A stretch of DNA of 37,322 bases from a virus: IMG/VR virus record IMGVR_UViG_3300011013_000042, positions 1 to 37,322 of that record; one strand, 5' to 3'. Shown piece by piece: positions 1-6,913 of the stretch. Both the position numbers and the translations under genes were made by a program. The notes below the pieces were generated by a model, which had not been told where the DNA came from, made no database searches, and was given only the letters and a program-made list of their open reading frames with translations. The first letter of the stretch is position 1. The number at the start of each line of letters is the position of its first letter.

Positions 1-1
1 A

Positions 2-157
2 GGGTGCGAAAATAGGCCAGTAGGTTATTGGGATGATTTTTTCAGTGAAAAATGCTCTAGTTTTTTTGAAACTCCAAGAGATTCAGAGCAATTTAAAGAA
101 ATTAAAAAATGTTACTTACTTGCTAAGACTGCAATCGAATTAGAGCATGTCCATTAA
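2..157 (+). CDS. C-terminal fragment of an unknown protein (5' end outside the window)
   Basis: An open frame enters from the left edge and stops with TAA at 155-157, giving 51 residues that end IELEHVH. There is no ATG, GTG or TTG start in it, so this is either the end of a gene cut by the window edge or a spurious frame. It is polar, rich in Lys, Glu, Phe and Cys (three Cys), and I recognise no domain. The stop lies 28 bases before the hydrolase start on the same strand, which suits two genes in one unit. If the window's last base were joined to its first, the codon just upstream would be TAA, so a simple circular join does not supply a start. Confidence 0.4.
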   Translation, partial: GCENRPVGYWDDFFSEKCSSFFETPRDSEQFKEIKKCYLLAKTAIELEHVH

Positions 158-185
158 ACTAATTAGATTATCAAGAGAGGCAAAA

Positions 186-911
186 ATGAAAACAATTAAT
201 GTGCTTTTTATCCACGGTATTGGTGGCGATAAAACCCACGCCCACGAAACGATGCTAAAAAACCTAAGGGCAAAACTTCCAAAAAACTTGGAGATAACTC
301 CCTTTGCCGTAAACTATTTGAGTTATTCAAATTACAATCAAGAGGAAAACTTTCAAAGAATGTTAGGTGCCGAAAATGGCAAGTACATGAAGCGTCTAAA
401 ATTTGTGCGCAAACTCTTTTTAAGTTCTTTTGGTGATGCGCTTGGCATTTATGCAGATAGAGGCATTTATAATCAGGTTATGGAAAATATTGACTATGGG
501 GTTAGGCGTCTTGTAAAGCTTAATCCCAAAGCCCCCACTATAGTCATATCGCAATCTCTAGGCTGCCAAATGTTCTCTTGCTATATGTGGGATAAGCAGC
601 GTAATGAGAGTATAAACCCTAAAATTAATATGTGGTTTAGCACTGGCAACAATATGCGTGGATTTTTTCACTCACGAAATTATCTGCAAGTAGTTCCTTT
701 TGACAGGCCTACTCCTAATTTTAAGTGGATTAACTTTTTTTCCTGGTCAGATCTTTTACTCGGTTACCATATGACAGGCATTAATAAGGCCTATGACAGA
801 CTACTAACACAGGATGTCCACGTTAAGGGTATCCCGTTTCTTAGCCATTCACGCTATGATGATAGTAATAAGGTGATAAAGACTATTGTAAGCGAATTAG
901 AGAAAATCTAA
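186..911 (+). CDS. Alpha/beta hydrolase (putative esterase/lipase)
   Basis: A 241-residue protein. The N terminus has a beta strand followed by HGIGG, the usual oxyanion-loop motif. A strand-turn-helix near residue 130 reads ISQSLGC, the position of the nucleophile elbow normally written G/H-x-S-x-G, so the serine of QSLG is the likely nucleophile. Candidate partners are an aspartate in the FSWSDLLLG or LLTQDVH stretch and the histidine in LSHSRYDD near the end, which together would make a Ser-Asp-His triad. I chose ATG 186 rather than ATG 147 because AGAGAGG sits five bases upstream of 186. No signal peptide is seen, so it acts in the cytoplasm or after lysis. Its last 15 bases overlap the end of terS on the opposite strand. 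The substrate cannot be told; it looks like an accessory gene beside the packaging genes. Confidence 0.7.
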   Translation: MKTINVLFIHGIGGDKTHAHETMLKNLRAKLPKNLEITPFAVNYLSYSNYNQEENFQRMLGAENGKYMKRLKFVRKLFLSSFGDALGIYADRGIYNQVMENIDYGVRRLVKLNPKAPTIVISQSLGCQMFSCYMWDKQRNESINPKINMWFSTGNNMRGFFHSRNYLQVVPFDRPTPNFKWINFFSWSDLLLGYHMTGINKAYDRLLTQDVHVKGIPFLSHSRYDDSNKVIKTIVSELEKI

Positions 912-1460
912 GTCTTCTTCAGTAGTATTTTCAGGGGAATCAAACATATCCTCAATATTTTGGGTAAACTTGGGCCCCGGCCGCTCCTCTTCTTCTAAAT
1001 CATCAAACTCCAAAGGGCCTTCAATGTCGGCCTTTTCTACAACTTCCCCCTCAATAATCTGATTATTGTCACGATGGCCAATGCCTGTATCTACGACTAT
1101 TTGAGTCGCAGTCACGGCCACTTCTCTTTTGTCCTGAAAGTCTTCTGGGAAGAAGTTCTTAAGAGCAAAGATCATTGCTGCTGGATTGGCCTTATTCTGG
1201 CCCTGGGCCTGTTCTAGGAGAATTTTCTCCCATTGATACCTTTGCAAGTTCCGGCCTATCTCCATGGCCTCTGAGAACTCTGGGAAGTTCTTTGCCCATG
1301 TCTTAACAATACCCATCGTGAGATAGTATTTTCCGCAAAATGACTGAACGCTGTGGCCATAGCTCATATGTTCCATAAGGGTAAAGCACACTTCGGGTGT
1401 GTAAAGTGTTCGGCCCATCATCTGCTTAATCTCTGCTTGGCTATATCTGATCATTGTCAT
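897..1460 (-). CDS. terS: Terminase small subunit
   Basis: A 187-residue protein with the layout of phage small terminases. A helix-turn-helix-like segment comes first (HSVQSFCGKYYLTMGIVKTW, then FPEFSEAMEIG), followed by a helical oligomerisation stretch (AMIFALKNFFPEDFQDK) and a disordered acidic tail. Small terminases bind the packaging site and regulate the large subunit. It lies 10 bases after an HNH gene on the same strand, a pairing that is common in packaging modules. The start ATG at 1460 has AAGGT a few bases upstream. The acidic tail ends EEDLDFL, the tip shared with several replication proteins of this phage. It is separated from terL by the window edge and by a plus-strand hydrolase, which is unusual if the map is circular. 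Confidence 0.8.
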   Translation of the reverse strand: MTMIRYSQAEIKQMMGRTLYTPEVCFTLMEHMSYGHSVQSFCGKYYLTMGIVKTWAKNFPEFSEAMEIGRNLQRYQWEKILLEQAQGQNKANPAAMIFALKNFFPEDFQDKREVAVTATQIVVDTGIGHRDNNQIIEGEVVEKADIEGPLEFDDLEEEERPGPKFTQNIEDMFDSPENTTEEDLDFL

Positions 1461-1470
1461 AAGTCTAACC

Positions 1471-1827
1471 TTATAGGTAAATGGTGCCTAACCTAATACT
1501 CTCCATGAAGCTATTAGTCTTAGCTAAGTGACACCTGGTGCATAATATTTGAAACCCCCACGATTCGCAAAAAAGTCTCTCAATCCAATTTTCCCAACAA
1601 TCAAATTGACCCACTTCAATAATATGATCTACTTGAACCTCTTCCCGTAAATAGTCTTTAGCACAAAAGGCGCAAGTATGGTGAACTCTAAATTTATCCT
1701 TACCGTTTTTGTACTTGCCAACGAACTTTAGAACCTTACAATCTTTTAAAGCTTGAGAGTATTCGGGCGTTTGAATAGACAGCTCCCTAAGTCGATTCTG
1801 TATCCTCTGTTGCGTTTTCTTGTCCAA
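1471..1827 (-). CDS. HNH endonuclease
   Basis: A 118-residue protein with two zinc-binding CxxC pairs, CAFC near residue 52 and CTRC near residue 96. Between them is VDHIIEVG, which supplies the first HNH histidines, and a later asparagine in CWENWIERLF; the last histidine is in CTRCHLAKT. HNH proteins encoded next to terminases assist DNA cleavage during packaging in many phages, and this gene directly precedes terS. The frame has no ATG at its front. TTG at 1827 preceded by AGAAGG at 1832-1837 is the best start. It is transcribed away from the regulator gene from a shared promoter region. A free-standing homing role is possible but less likely given its position. Confidence 0.8.
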   Translation of the reverse strand: MDKKTQQRIQNRLRELSIQTPEYSQALKDCKVLKFVGKYKNGKDKFRVHHTCAFCAKDYLREEVQVDHIIEVGQFDCWENWIERLFCESWGFQILCTRCHLAKTNSFMESIRLGTIYL

Positions 1828-1841
1828 AATGCCTTCTAGTA

Positions 1842-1870
1842 TTTACTTACAAGCTTTAAAATGTTATAAC
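1842..1870 (+). promoter_or_regulatory. Sigma70-like promoter for the regulator gene
   Basis: TTTACT (1842-1847), a 17-base spacer and TATAAC (1865-1870). Each hexamer is close to consensus, and the predicted start falls about 40 bases before the regulator ATG. The -10 lies inside the palindrome GTTATAAC. An operator-like 13-mer at 1868-1880 overlaps the -10 and start point, the expected geometry for autorepression. Confidence 0.5.
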
Positions 1871-1892
1871 TGTATACCAATACAAGTGTATA
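1863..1892 (-). promoter_or_regulatory. Divergent sigma70-like promoter for HNH-terS
   Basis: Read on the minus strand: TATACA (1892-1887), an 18-base spacer and TATAAC (1868-1863). The -10 is the other face of the palindrome GTTATAAC (1863-1870), so the two divergent promoters share one -10 region and should exclude each other. Both operator-like 13-mers fall in the spacer and -35 of this promoter. The -35 is a weak match, so this call is less secure than the rightward one. Confidence 0.35.
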
Positions 1893-1896
1893 CCAA
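1868..1896 (+). promoter_or_regulatory. Two direct operator-like sites
   Basis: AACTGTATACCAA at 1868-1880 and AAGTGTATACCAA at 1884-1896 differ at one base and are spaced 16 bases apart. They cover the start point of the regulator promoter. Close copies recur upstream of the replication operon (2583-2595 and 2611-2623) and in the repeats at 37113-37199. Binding by the adjacent XRE-like protein is inferred from position only. Confidence 0.5.
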
Positions 1897-1917
1897 GAAA
1901 CATAAAGGAGCAAGTAA

Positions 1918-2322
1918 ATGGAATTATATGAATATTTGAGAGAGCATGAAATACCTCTAAAAGTGGCCGCAGAGGCAATTGGGGTTAAGCAAGTTACGCT
2001 AAAAAAATACATGACGCATGAGCGTGAACCAAGACTTGAGACTGTTTTACGCATCTTAAAAGTCTTCGATGGTGCGGTGCAAATTGAAGACTTACTAAAT
2101 GTAAGGGTGAATCATCTTTGTTTGAGAAAAATAAATTTAAATAATTTGCCAAAAAGCAAAAAATGGCGGCGCGTTAAGGCAATTCAGGCCGTTTGTCGCG
2201 TCAAATCTGATAAAGTTAAATTTGAAAAAAAGTACGTTAGACTTGATTATAAAGTACCAGAAAAATGGTTTTTGCCTGCAAATGAAAAAACAGAAGAAAA
2301 TGAAAATTTAGACTTTTTATAG
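1918..2322 (+). CDS. XRE/Cro-like helix-turn-helix regulator
   Basis: A 134-residue protein whose residues 1-62 look like a Cro/CI-type DNA-binding domain: short helix, then PLKVAAEAIGVKQVTLKKYM as the helix-turn-helix, then REPRLETVLRILKVFDG. The rest is basic and lysine-rich, without a peptidase or oligomerisation domain that I recognise, so it is not a full CI-type repressor. It is first in the rightward direction, has AAAGGAG seven bases before its ATG, and is followed by two terminator-like stem-loops, so it is probably transcribed alone. Operator-like direct repeats over its promoter suggest autoregulation. The C terminus, after an acidic linker, ends ENLDFL, the tip shared with TerS and replication proteins. 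Whether it controls an early/late or lytic/latent decision cannot be told. Confidence 0.7.
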   Translation: MELYEYLREHEIPLKVAAEAIGVKQVTLKKYMTHEREPRLETVLRILKVFDGAVQIEDLLNVRVNHLCLRKINLNNLPKSKKWRRVKAIQAVCRVKSDKVKFEKKYVRLDYKVPEKWFLPANEKTEENENLDFL

Positions 2323-2348
2323 TCCGCGGAACTCGACATTTTTAAAAC

Positions 2349-2378
2349 CGCGTCATTTTTTCACGACGCGTAATTTTT
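2349..2378 (+). terminator. Stem-loop terminator after the regulator gene
   Basis: CGCGTC (2349-2354) pairs with GACGCG (2365-2370) across a 10-base loop and is followed by TAATTTTT. The stem lies 27 bases after the regulator stop. Confidence 0.5.
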
Positions 2379-2408
2379 GGAAAAAAAATATTTTCCGGTT
2401 TTTTTTAA
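2379..2408 (+). terminator. Second stem-loop with a long T run
   Basis: GGAAAA (2379-2384) pairs with TTTTCC (2391-2396) and is followed by GG and eight T residues. Together with the preceding stem-loop it makes a tandem terminator isolating the regulator from the replication operon. Confidence 0.4.
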
Positions 2409-2436
2409 TTTTTTTTAATTTTTTTTAATTTTTTTT
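2401..2436. repeat. 10-bp T/A tandem repeat
   Basis: Three exact copies of TTTTTTAATT and most of a fourth, with all T on the plus strand apart from the AA steps. Phased tracts of this kind melt easily and can bend DNA. It may be an unwinding element of an origin or simply the extended T run of the upstream terminator. Confidence 0.75.
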
Positions 2437-2582
2437 CGACTTTTCAAGTAGTTAACTGCCCCGTTTTCCGCCAAACGTAATGTAACTAACCCCCCCTGAA
2501 ATTTACATAAGTACACTGTACTACTTTTTTGGGCAATCCCATATTTTTTACGTTGGTGCGCGGAAGCAAGTGCGTTATAAAG

Positions 2583-2623
2583 TTGATATACACTTGTGTA
2601 CTTTTTACACAAGTGTATACCGT
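2583..2623. promoter_or_regulatory. Inverted operator-like pair
   Basis: A perfect 14-bp inverted repeat (2587-2600 with 2606-2619) and a 5-base spacer. Extended outward, the right arm reads AAGTGTATACCGT (2611-2623) and the left arm on the other strand reads AAGTGTATATCAA, each within one or two bases of the sites at the regulator promoter. ACAAGTGTATACC is identical at 1882-1894 and 2609-2621. It lies about 120 bases upstream of the replication promoter. Confidence 0.5.
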
Positions 2624-2738
2624 ATATGTTGCGGGGTATAACGTATTATATATTTTACCTAATAGCACTATGGACTTTTGATTAGCTTGATATTGTATGT
2701 TGTGTAACTATTCGTCAAGTCATAAATAAATTAATTTT

Positions 2739-2768
2739 TTAACGTGCTATAGCTTTACATTTTATAAG
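2739..2768 (+). promoter_or_regulatory. Sigma70-like promoter of the replication operon
   Basis: TTAACG (2739-2744), an 18-base spacer and TATAAG (2763-2768), matching consensus at four and five of six positions. Transcription would begin near 2775, giving a leader of about 50 bases that contains AAGGAAAG ahead of the helicase ATG at 2828. Confidence 0.45.
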
Positions 2769-2827
2769 GATTTATTAAGACTGTTCAGGCTGCCCAGCGG
2801 ATTATTAACAATTAAGGAAAGTTACTT

Positions 2828-4285
2828 ATGGATGAAGTCTCAATTAAACTGATCGACGAGTATCAGGTCAAAAAAATCTCCAGCACTAATATATTTTACT
2901 TCGGGACTTATTGCAGAGTAGCTAAGTTTTTTAAGGATGTAATACCCAATAAGAAGCTTTTAGACTATGGAGTAGAAGCAGAGGAACTCATCCTTAATCG
3001 AGATAAAGTCATAGATGATTTACTTAACTCTATGCGTGGACAATTGCACCGAGAGATTCAAGCACCCATAACAGAATTGCCCGAGTCAGGGCTAAATTTC
3101 TCAGAATTTATACTTCTTACTAGTATTAAAGACGCACAGCAAATGCTCTTTAATACTTTTTCAGAGACGGTTAGTCCAGTTAGTGCAGAAGCACTAATGC
3201 TCCCCATGGATAAGGAGGATAAGGCCTTCTTTATGGATAATATGCGGTATTGTGAGTTTATCTATAATCCCTTAAGCCCCCGAAAATATCAAATGTCTAA
3301 ACTGCATGGGCGTGATTTTATGGAATTTAATTCCCATGTGCCGGCCGACTGGAGAGTGTTACCCGAAATAGTTGACGCTGTATGTCCTGAGATTATTGCT
3401 AAAATGTTAAATTATTTATTTTTAGATGGGCCCAGTCTTGACTATACTTTGGATTGGATATATACCTGTATCGAATCTCGTAATGAGGTTTATCTCGTAC
3501 TGAACGGCTCAAAGGGCGTGGGAAAAGGCTTATTGACTTCCTTAGTTAAAAGTCTGCTTGGCAGCACGAACGCCCTGGATGCCCCCTTATCCTCTTTCAC
3601 CTCTCAATTTATGGCCGCTCTTGATAATAACCGCCTGGTAGTCTTTGACGAGTTTACAGTAGGCAAAAAAGAGCATACACGACTAAAAAGACTTGCCAAC
3701 AAATTTCAAACAATAGAGAAAAAAGGCATAGATGCTGACAAGGCCATTCTTACTCATAACTCTTTTATAATCTCTAATAACGATACTTCGGATATGTACC
3801 TAGAAGGAGATGACCGACGCTTTTCGGTACCTAATCTTAACACTAAGCGCATGACTGATATTTGGACTAAAGAGGAAATGGACGAGATTATAAAGGCAGT
3901 AGAAGAACCTAATACTATTTATAAGTTTGGACAATGGATTCTACAGCGAGGCCTTAAAACAGCTAAAGACTTTAACTCCTTTAGTCGTGAGGAATTTAGG
4001 TCAAATCACTTCCATTTACTCGTCTACACTTCCCTGGCCGAATGGCAAAGATTTATGGTTGATCATATCCTAGATTCAGAAGAGGCCGAGATAGAACTAG
4101 CAGAAATAAGAAAGGCCTTTACCCGAGAGTTTAAAGAACTAAAATTTCCCCGAAAATTCTCGAAAATTTCTGACTTTCTTACTAACTATCGACATGAAGG
4201 GGTTATGGAAATAGGAGAGTTAGTGCGTGAAGACCATGAGGCCATGTTTATAAGAGTATTTAAGAACGACCTTAATTTCCTATAG
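2828..4285 (+). CDS. SF3-type replicative helicase (primase-helicase C-terminal family)
   Basis: A 485-residue protein. Residues 1-190 are an unassigned N-terminal region without a zinc finger or clear primase motifs. From about 215 there is a superfamily 3 ATPase: Walker A GSKGVGKG at 227-234, Walker B LVVFDEF near 278, a sensor segment NSFIISNND near 317 and an arginine pair in EGDDRRFSV. Proteins of this D5/VirE-like group unwind DNA at phage and plasmid replication forks. It is first in the replication operon and has AAGGAAAG seven bases before its ATG. The protein ends KNDLNFL, the tip shared with the polymerase and TerS. No separate primase is visible, so priming must come from the N-terminal region, from the host or from transcription. 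Confidence 0.75.
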   Translation: MDEVSIKLIDEYQVKKISSTNIFYFGTYCRVAKFFKDVIPNKKLLDYGVEAEELILNRDKVIDDLLNSMRGQLHREIQAPITELPESGLNFSEFILLTSIKDAQQMLFNTFSETVSPVSAEALMLPMDKEDKAFFMDNMRYCEFIYNPLSPRKYQMSKLHGRDFMEFNSHVPADWRVLPEIVDAVCPEIIAKMLNYLFLDGPSLDYTLDWIYTCIESRNEVYLVLNGSKGVGKGLLTSLVKSLLGSTNALDAPLSSFTSQFMAALDNNRLVVFDEFTVGKKEHTRLKRLANKFQTIEKKGIDADKAILTHNSFIISNNDTSDMYLEGDDRRFSVPNLNTKRMTDIWTKEEMDEIIKAVEEPNTIYKFGQWILQRGLKTAKDFNSFSREEFRSNHFHLLVYTSLAEWQRFMVDHILDSEEAEIELAEIRKAFTREFKELKFPRKFSKISDFLTNYRHEGVMEIGELVREDHEAMFIRVFKNDLNFL

Positions 4286-4294
4286 GAGCAAATT

Positions 4295-4531
4295 TTGGAA
4301 AGCATGAAAGAACAGTTAAAAAAGATTAAAGTAATTATGTCGGAAAAGCCAAATATAAAAGAAAAAAATATCTCTTTTGGTAAGTATTTTGGAAGCACTT
4401 TTAGTGAAGTGGCCATTTGTGACCCCGACTATTTTCGTATACTGCTAAAAGAGAAAATGTTTACCCTAAGAAAGCACACAAAAAACGAAATATTAAAAGC
4501 AATGAAGGATGCCGGGCATGAACTTAACTAA
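4295..4531 (+). CDS. Small protein with an ExoX C-terminal-like domain
   Basis: A 78-residue protein. Residues 27-55 read FGKYFGSTFSEVAICDPDYF, the pattern FGKYxGxxFxEVxxxDPxYx found at the C terminus of exodeoxyribonuclease X-like proteins and in small stand-alone phage proteins. No catalytic exonuclease residues are present. AGGAG at 4284-4288 is six bases from TTG 4295 but 15 from ATG 4304, so TTG is preferred. It follows the helicase stop by nine bases and overlaps the next gene, so the genes are probably translationally coupled. It may be a DNA- or protein-binding accessory of replication. The family match is from memory of the motif. Confidence 0.55.
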   Translation: MESMKEQLKKIKVIMSEKPNIKEKNISFGKYFGSTFSEVAICDPDYFRILLKEKMFTLRKHTKNEILKAMKDAGHELN

Positions 4532-4805
4532 ACTTTTCCATTGGGCCGATACGGCCAACCTAGATTATTTAAAAGTGCGACAATTCCCTCAAATAAATAA
4601 ATCTAAAAAGACTTGCCGTATTCGCTTAGACGTAGAGCTATTAGTGTCTGATCGAAGAGATAGCTACGAATATATAAACGTGACAGGATATATAGAACTA
4701 ATCGTAGAATTGTTGAGAGAGGAACTAAAACCCAACACGCACCAAATGAGAGAGTTTATAAAATACTTCCCTGAAGAAACCGAACAAGACTTGGATTGTC
4801 TCTAA
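4518..4805 (+). CDS. Unknown small protein of the replication operon with C-terminal tip QDLDCL
   Basis: A 95-residue protein I do not recognise. It appears to be an alpha/beta fold with a strand pair around CRIRLDVELLVSDRRDSYEY followed by helices, then an acidic end ETEQDLDCL. ATG 4518 is chosen over 4509 because GAAGGA ends eight bases before it. It overlaps the upstream gene by 14 bases and its TAA overlaps the polymerase ATG as TAATG, so stoichiometry with the polymerase may be fixed. Position and tip suggest a replisome accessory factor. The tip is the closest of the set to a bacterial clamp-binding motif, because it keeps glutamine at the first position. Confidence 0.6.
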   Translation: MNLTKLFHWADTANLDYLKVRQFPQINKSKKTCRIRLDVELLVSDRRDSYEYINVTGYIELIVELLREELKPNTHQMREFIKYFPEETEQDLDCL

Positions 4806-6913
4806 TGGGCAATAAAATAACTCTTTCAATTGACGATGAAGAAAAAAGTAAATACGTCTACATTGACTATGAGTACAATGGAGTAAATCAAAAGCGACTT
4901 AATGTTGTCTCTGTCTCCTTTATGTGGGCTAGTGAAATATCTACTCGGTGGTTACATAAGAACAAAACAAATAAAGAAGAGTTACGTCAAGACTTAATAG
5001 ACTTTCATAACGAGGGTTATACTTTTGTGGCCTTCTCCTCGGAAGCAGAAGCGAGAAGTTTCCTATCGCTATCAATGAATAACGATAGAAGACTTATAAC
5101 TCAAATGCGCTGGATTGATCTCTATACAGAGTACAAGTGTATAAGCAATCACAATGCCCGAATATGTTACGGAAAACATTTAGTTAAAGGCACCGTAATA
5201 AACATAAGGGAACCGAAGCCAAAATGGGAACGCAAAGAGGGTGAAAAAGAAAGCCCACCTATGCAATACGGCCTGGCCAGCGCACTTTATAAATTCCTGG
5301 GCGTAGTTATAGACACCGACCACAAGGAAAAAATAAGGGATATAATAATAGCTTCCCCCAATGAATTTTCTACGCCACAAAAGAAAGCAATTTTAGAGTA
5401 CAACGAATCGGATATAATTTACCTTCCAAAGCTACACAAAGAAATTAATAAAGAATATCGGAGAGTATTACCAAGGAAAGAACATGCAAAAATTGAAAAA
5501 GAAATGCTACTCCGAGGAGAGTATGGGGCAAGAACCGCCATCATGTCTATGGACGGGTATCCAGTTGATACTATATCCGCTAGGAACTTTTCTAATAGTG
5601 TCTCTACTATATTGTCAGACATACAACGAGACATTAACAGATTGTTTCCGGCCATCAAACCTTTTCAATTTTGCACCAAGGAACTTAAATATAAATGGAG
5701 GCAAAAAGAAACCCGACAATGGATTGAAACCCTTCCAGAAGCTATACGTGCAGGATGGATGCGCACCAAAAAAAGCACCAAATTCCCAAAGGGGCAATAC
5801 TCCCTAAGTGTTGACGCATTTAGGCGATTCTATAGTGAACGCCACAATTATAGCGAAGATTCGCTAGGCAATCAATTTGTGCGTTATTTGACCACAAAAA
5901 CTAACCTAAATGGCTTTCTACCGCCGCCAAAGGGCAAGAAGTGCTTTTGGGACTTTGTAGGCCAGGACGGACGAGTAAGGCCTTTTTGGAACACATTTGG
6001 CAGTCAATCTTCAAGAACTCAACCAAGCGCAACTTCCTTCCTTTACCTAAAATCGGCCTGGATGCGTGTCCTAAATGTACCGCCTAGAGGCGTGGCCATA
6101 GGCTCAATTGACTACGGAAGTGAGGAATTTTTAATCGCGGCCCTACAGTCGGGCGATATGAACATGATTACTGCCTACATGTCCGGTGACGTTTATTTCT
6201 ATTTTGCTAAGCTAGCTAGGGCAGTTCCCCAAGATGCAAAACGAGAAGACTACGAGGGAATAAGGGACAAATTTAAGCAAGTTGTTTTGTCCATGCAGTA
6301 CCTTATGACAAAGTTTGGCCTGGCCATTCGCCTAACAGAAGTTACAGGAGAATACCATACTGAAGAAGAGGCCCAAGATTTTATCGATATGTTTAACGAG
6401 GCTTTTCCAGACTTTTATGATTACCGCGAACAAGTTTTAATTGATTATTATGAAGACGGATATTTAAAGTTACCGTGTGGGTGGCTAATGTTAGGAGACA
6501 ATACAAATTTTAGAAGCGCAACAAATTGCCCCACACAAGGCTTTGGGGCCTCTATTATGAGACTGGCCGTAAAATTGGCGCAAGATAGGGGCCTGCAAGT
6601 AATGCAAACGCTACACGACGCGCTTTATATAATGTTTAAAAGTAAAAATACTCAAAGTATGAAAGTTTTAGGCGATTGCATGAAAGAAGCGTTCGTGCAT
6701 TATTTCCCTAAAGAAATGAAAAAGTATGCTGTAAAAATTAGGCTAGATAGTGCAATATGGTCACTTGATTACCCTGACAAAGTAGAAGTCATAGAAGTAG
6801 AAGGAATGAAAATTAAAAAGATGCAAAAGTATATCGACCCTAGAGGTAAAAAAGAGTATCAAAGATTTAAAGGATACTTTAATAGTAACGGAGAAGGGTT
6901 AGATATTTTGTGA
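4805..6913 (+). CDS. polA: Family A DNA polymerase with 3'-5' exonuclease domain
   Basis: A 702-residue replicative polymerase. The N-terminal exonuclease has motif I DYE at 21-23 and motif III YNESD at 199-203. The polymerase domain has motif A IDYGSEEF (D436, E441), motif B with R, K, Y and FGLA in the usual spacing, and motif C LHDA with D605. At the site of E. coli Pol I F762 there is L495, the leucine class known from viral PolA surveys. The glutamate that usually follows the motif C aspartate is alanine. There is no 5' nuclease domain. I prefer ATG 4805 (TAATG with the previous stop) to TTG 4796. The tail after the palm is lysine-rich and ends GEGLDIL, the shared tip, which may tether the enzyme to a processivity factor. 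Confidence 0.93.
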   Translation: MGNKITLSIDDEEKSKYVYIDYEYNGVNQKRLNVVSVSFMWASEISTRWLHKNKTNKEELRQDLIDFHNEGYTFVAFSSEAEARSFLSLSMNNDRRLITQMRWIDLYTEYKCISNHNARICYGKHLVKGTVINIREPKPKWERKEGEKESPPMQYGLASALYKFLGVVIDTDHKEKIRDIIIASPNEFSTPQKKAILEYNESDIIYLPKLHKEINKEYRRVLPRKEHAKIEKEMLLRGEYGARTAIMSMDGYPVDTISARNFSNSVSTILSDIQRDINRLFPAIKPFQFCTKELKYKWRQKETRQWIETLPEAIRAGWMRTKKSTKFPKGQYSLSVDAFRRFYSERHNYSEDSLGNQFVRYLTTKTNLNGFLPPPKGKKCFWDFVGQDGRVRPFWNTFGSQSSRTQPSATSFLYLKSAWMRVLNVPPRGVAIGSIDYGSEEFLIAALQSGDMNMITAYMSGDVYFYFAKLARAVPQDAKREDYEGIRDKFKQVVLSMQYLMTKFGLAIRLTEVTGEYHTEEEAQDFIDMFNEAFPDFYDYREQVLIDYYEDGYLKLPCGWLMLGDNTNFRSATNCPTQGFGASIMRLAVKLAQDRGLQVMQTLHDALYIMFKSKNTQSMKVLGDCMKEAFVHYFPKEMKKYAVKIRLDSAIWSLDYPDKVEVIEVEGMKIKKMQKYIDPRGKKEYQRFKGYFNSNGEGLDIL

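Larger units (their letters stand above)
2323..2827. other. Non-coding control region before the replication operon
   Basis: About 505 bases without a convincing gene. In order it holds a GC stem-loop and a second stem-loop followed by a T run (terminators of the regulator gene), a 10-bp T/A tandem repeat, a perfect 14-bp inverted repeat that contains the operator motif, and a sigma70-like promoter 60 bases before the helicase gene. Its very low GC and the one-strand T bias would suit a replication origin or its melting element, but no iterons or primase sites are recognisable. The short minus-strand frames here have no start context and biased composition. Confidence 0.6.

Noticed and set aside
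1836-2054. Minus-strand frame opposite the regulator gene
   Set aside because: It is antisense to a well-supported helix-turn-helix gene and covers the promoter and operators; no ribosome site.
2415-2668. Two minus-strand frames of 60-65 codons in the control region
   Set aside because: They cross the terminators, T/A repeat and operator repeat, have low-complexity composition and no ribosome site; they overlap each other and look like chance frames.
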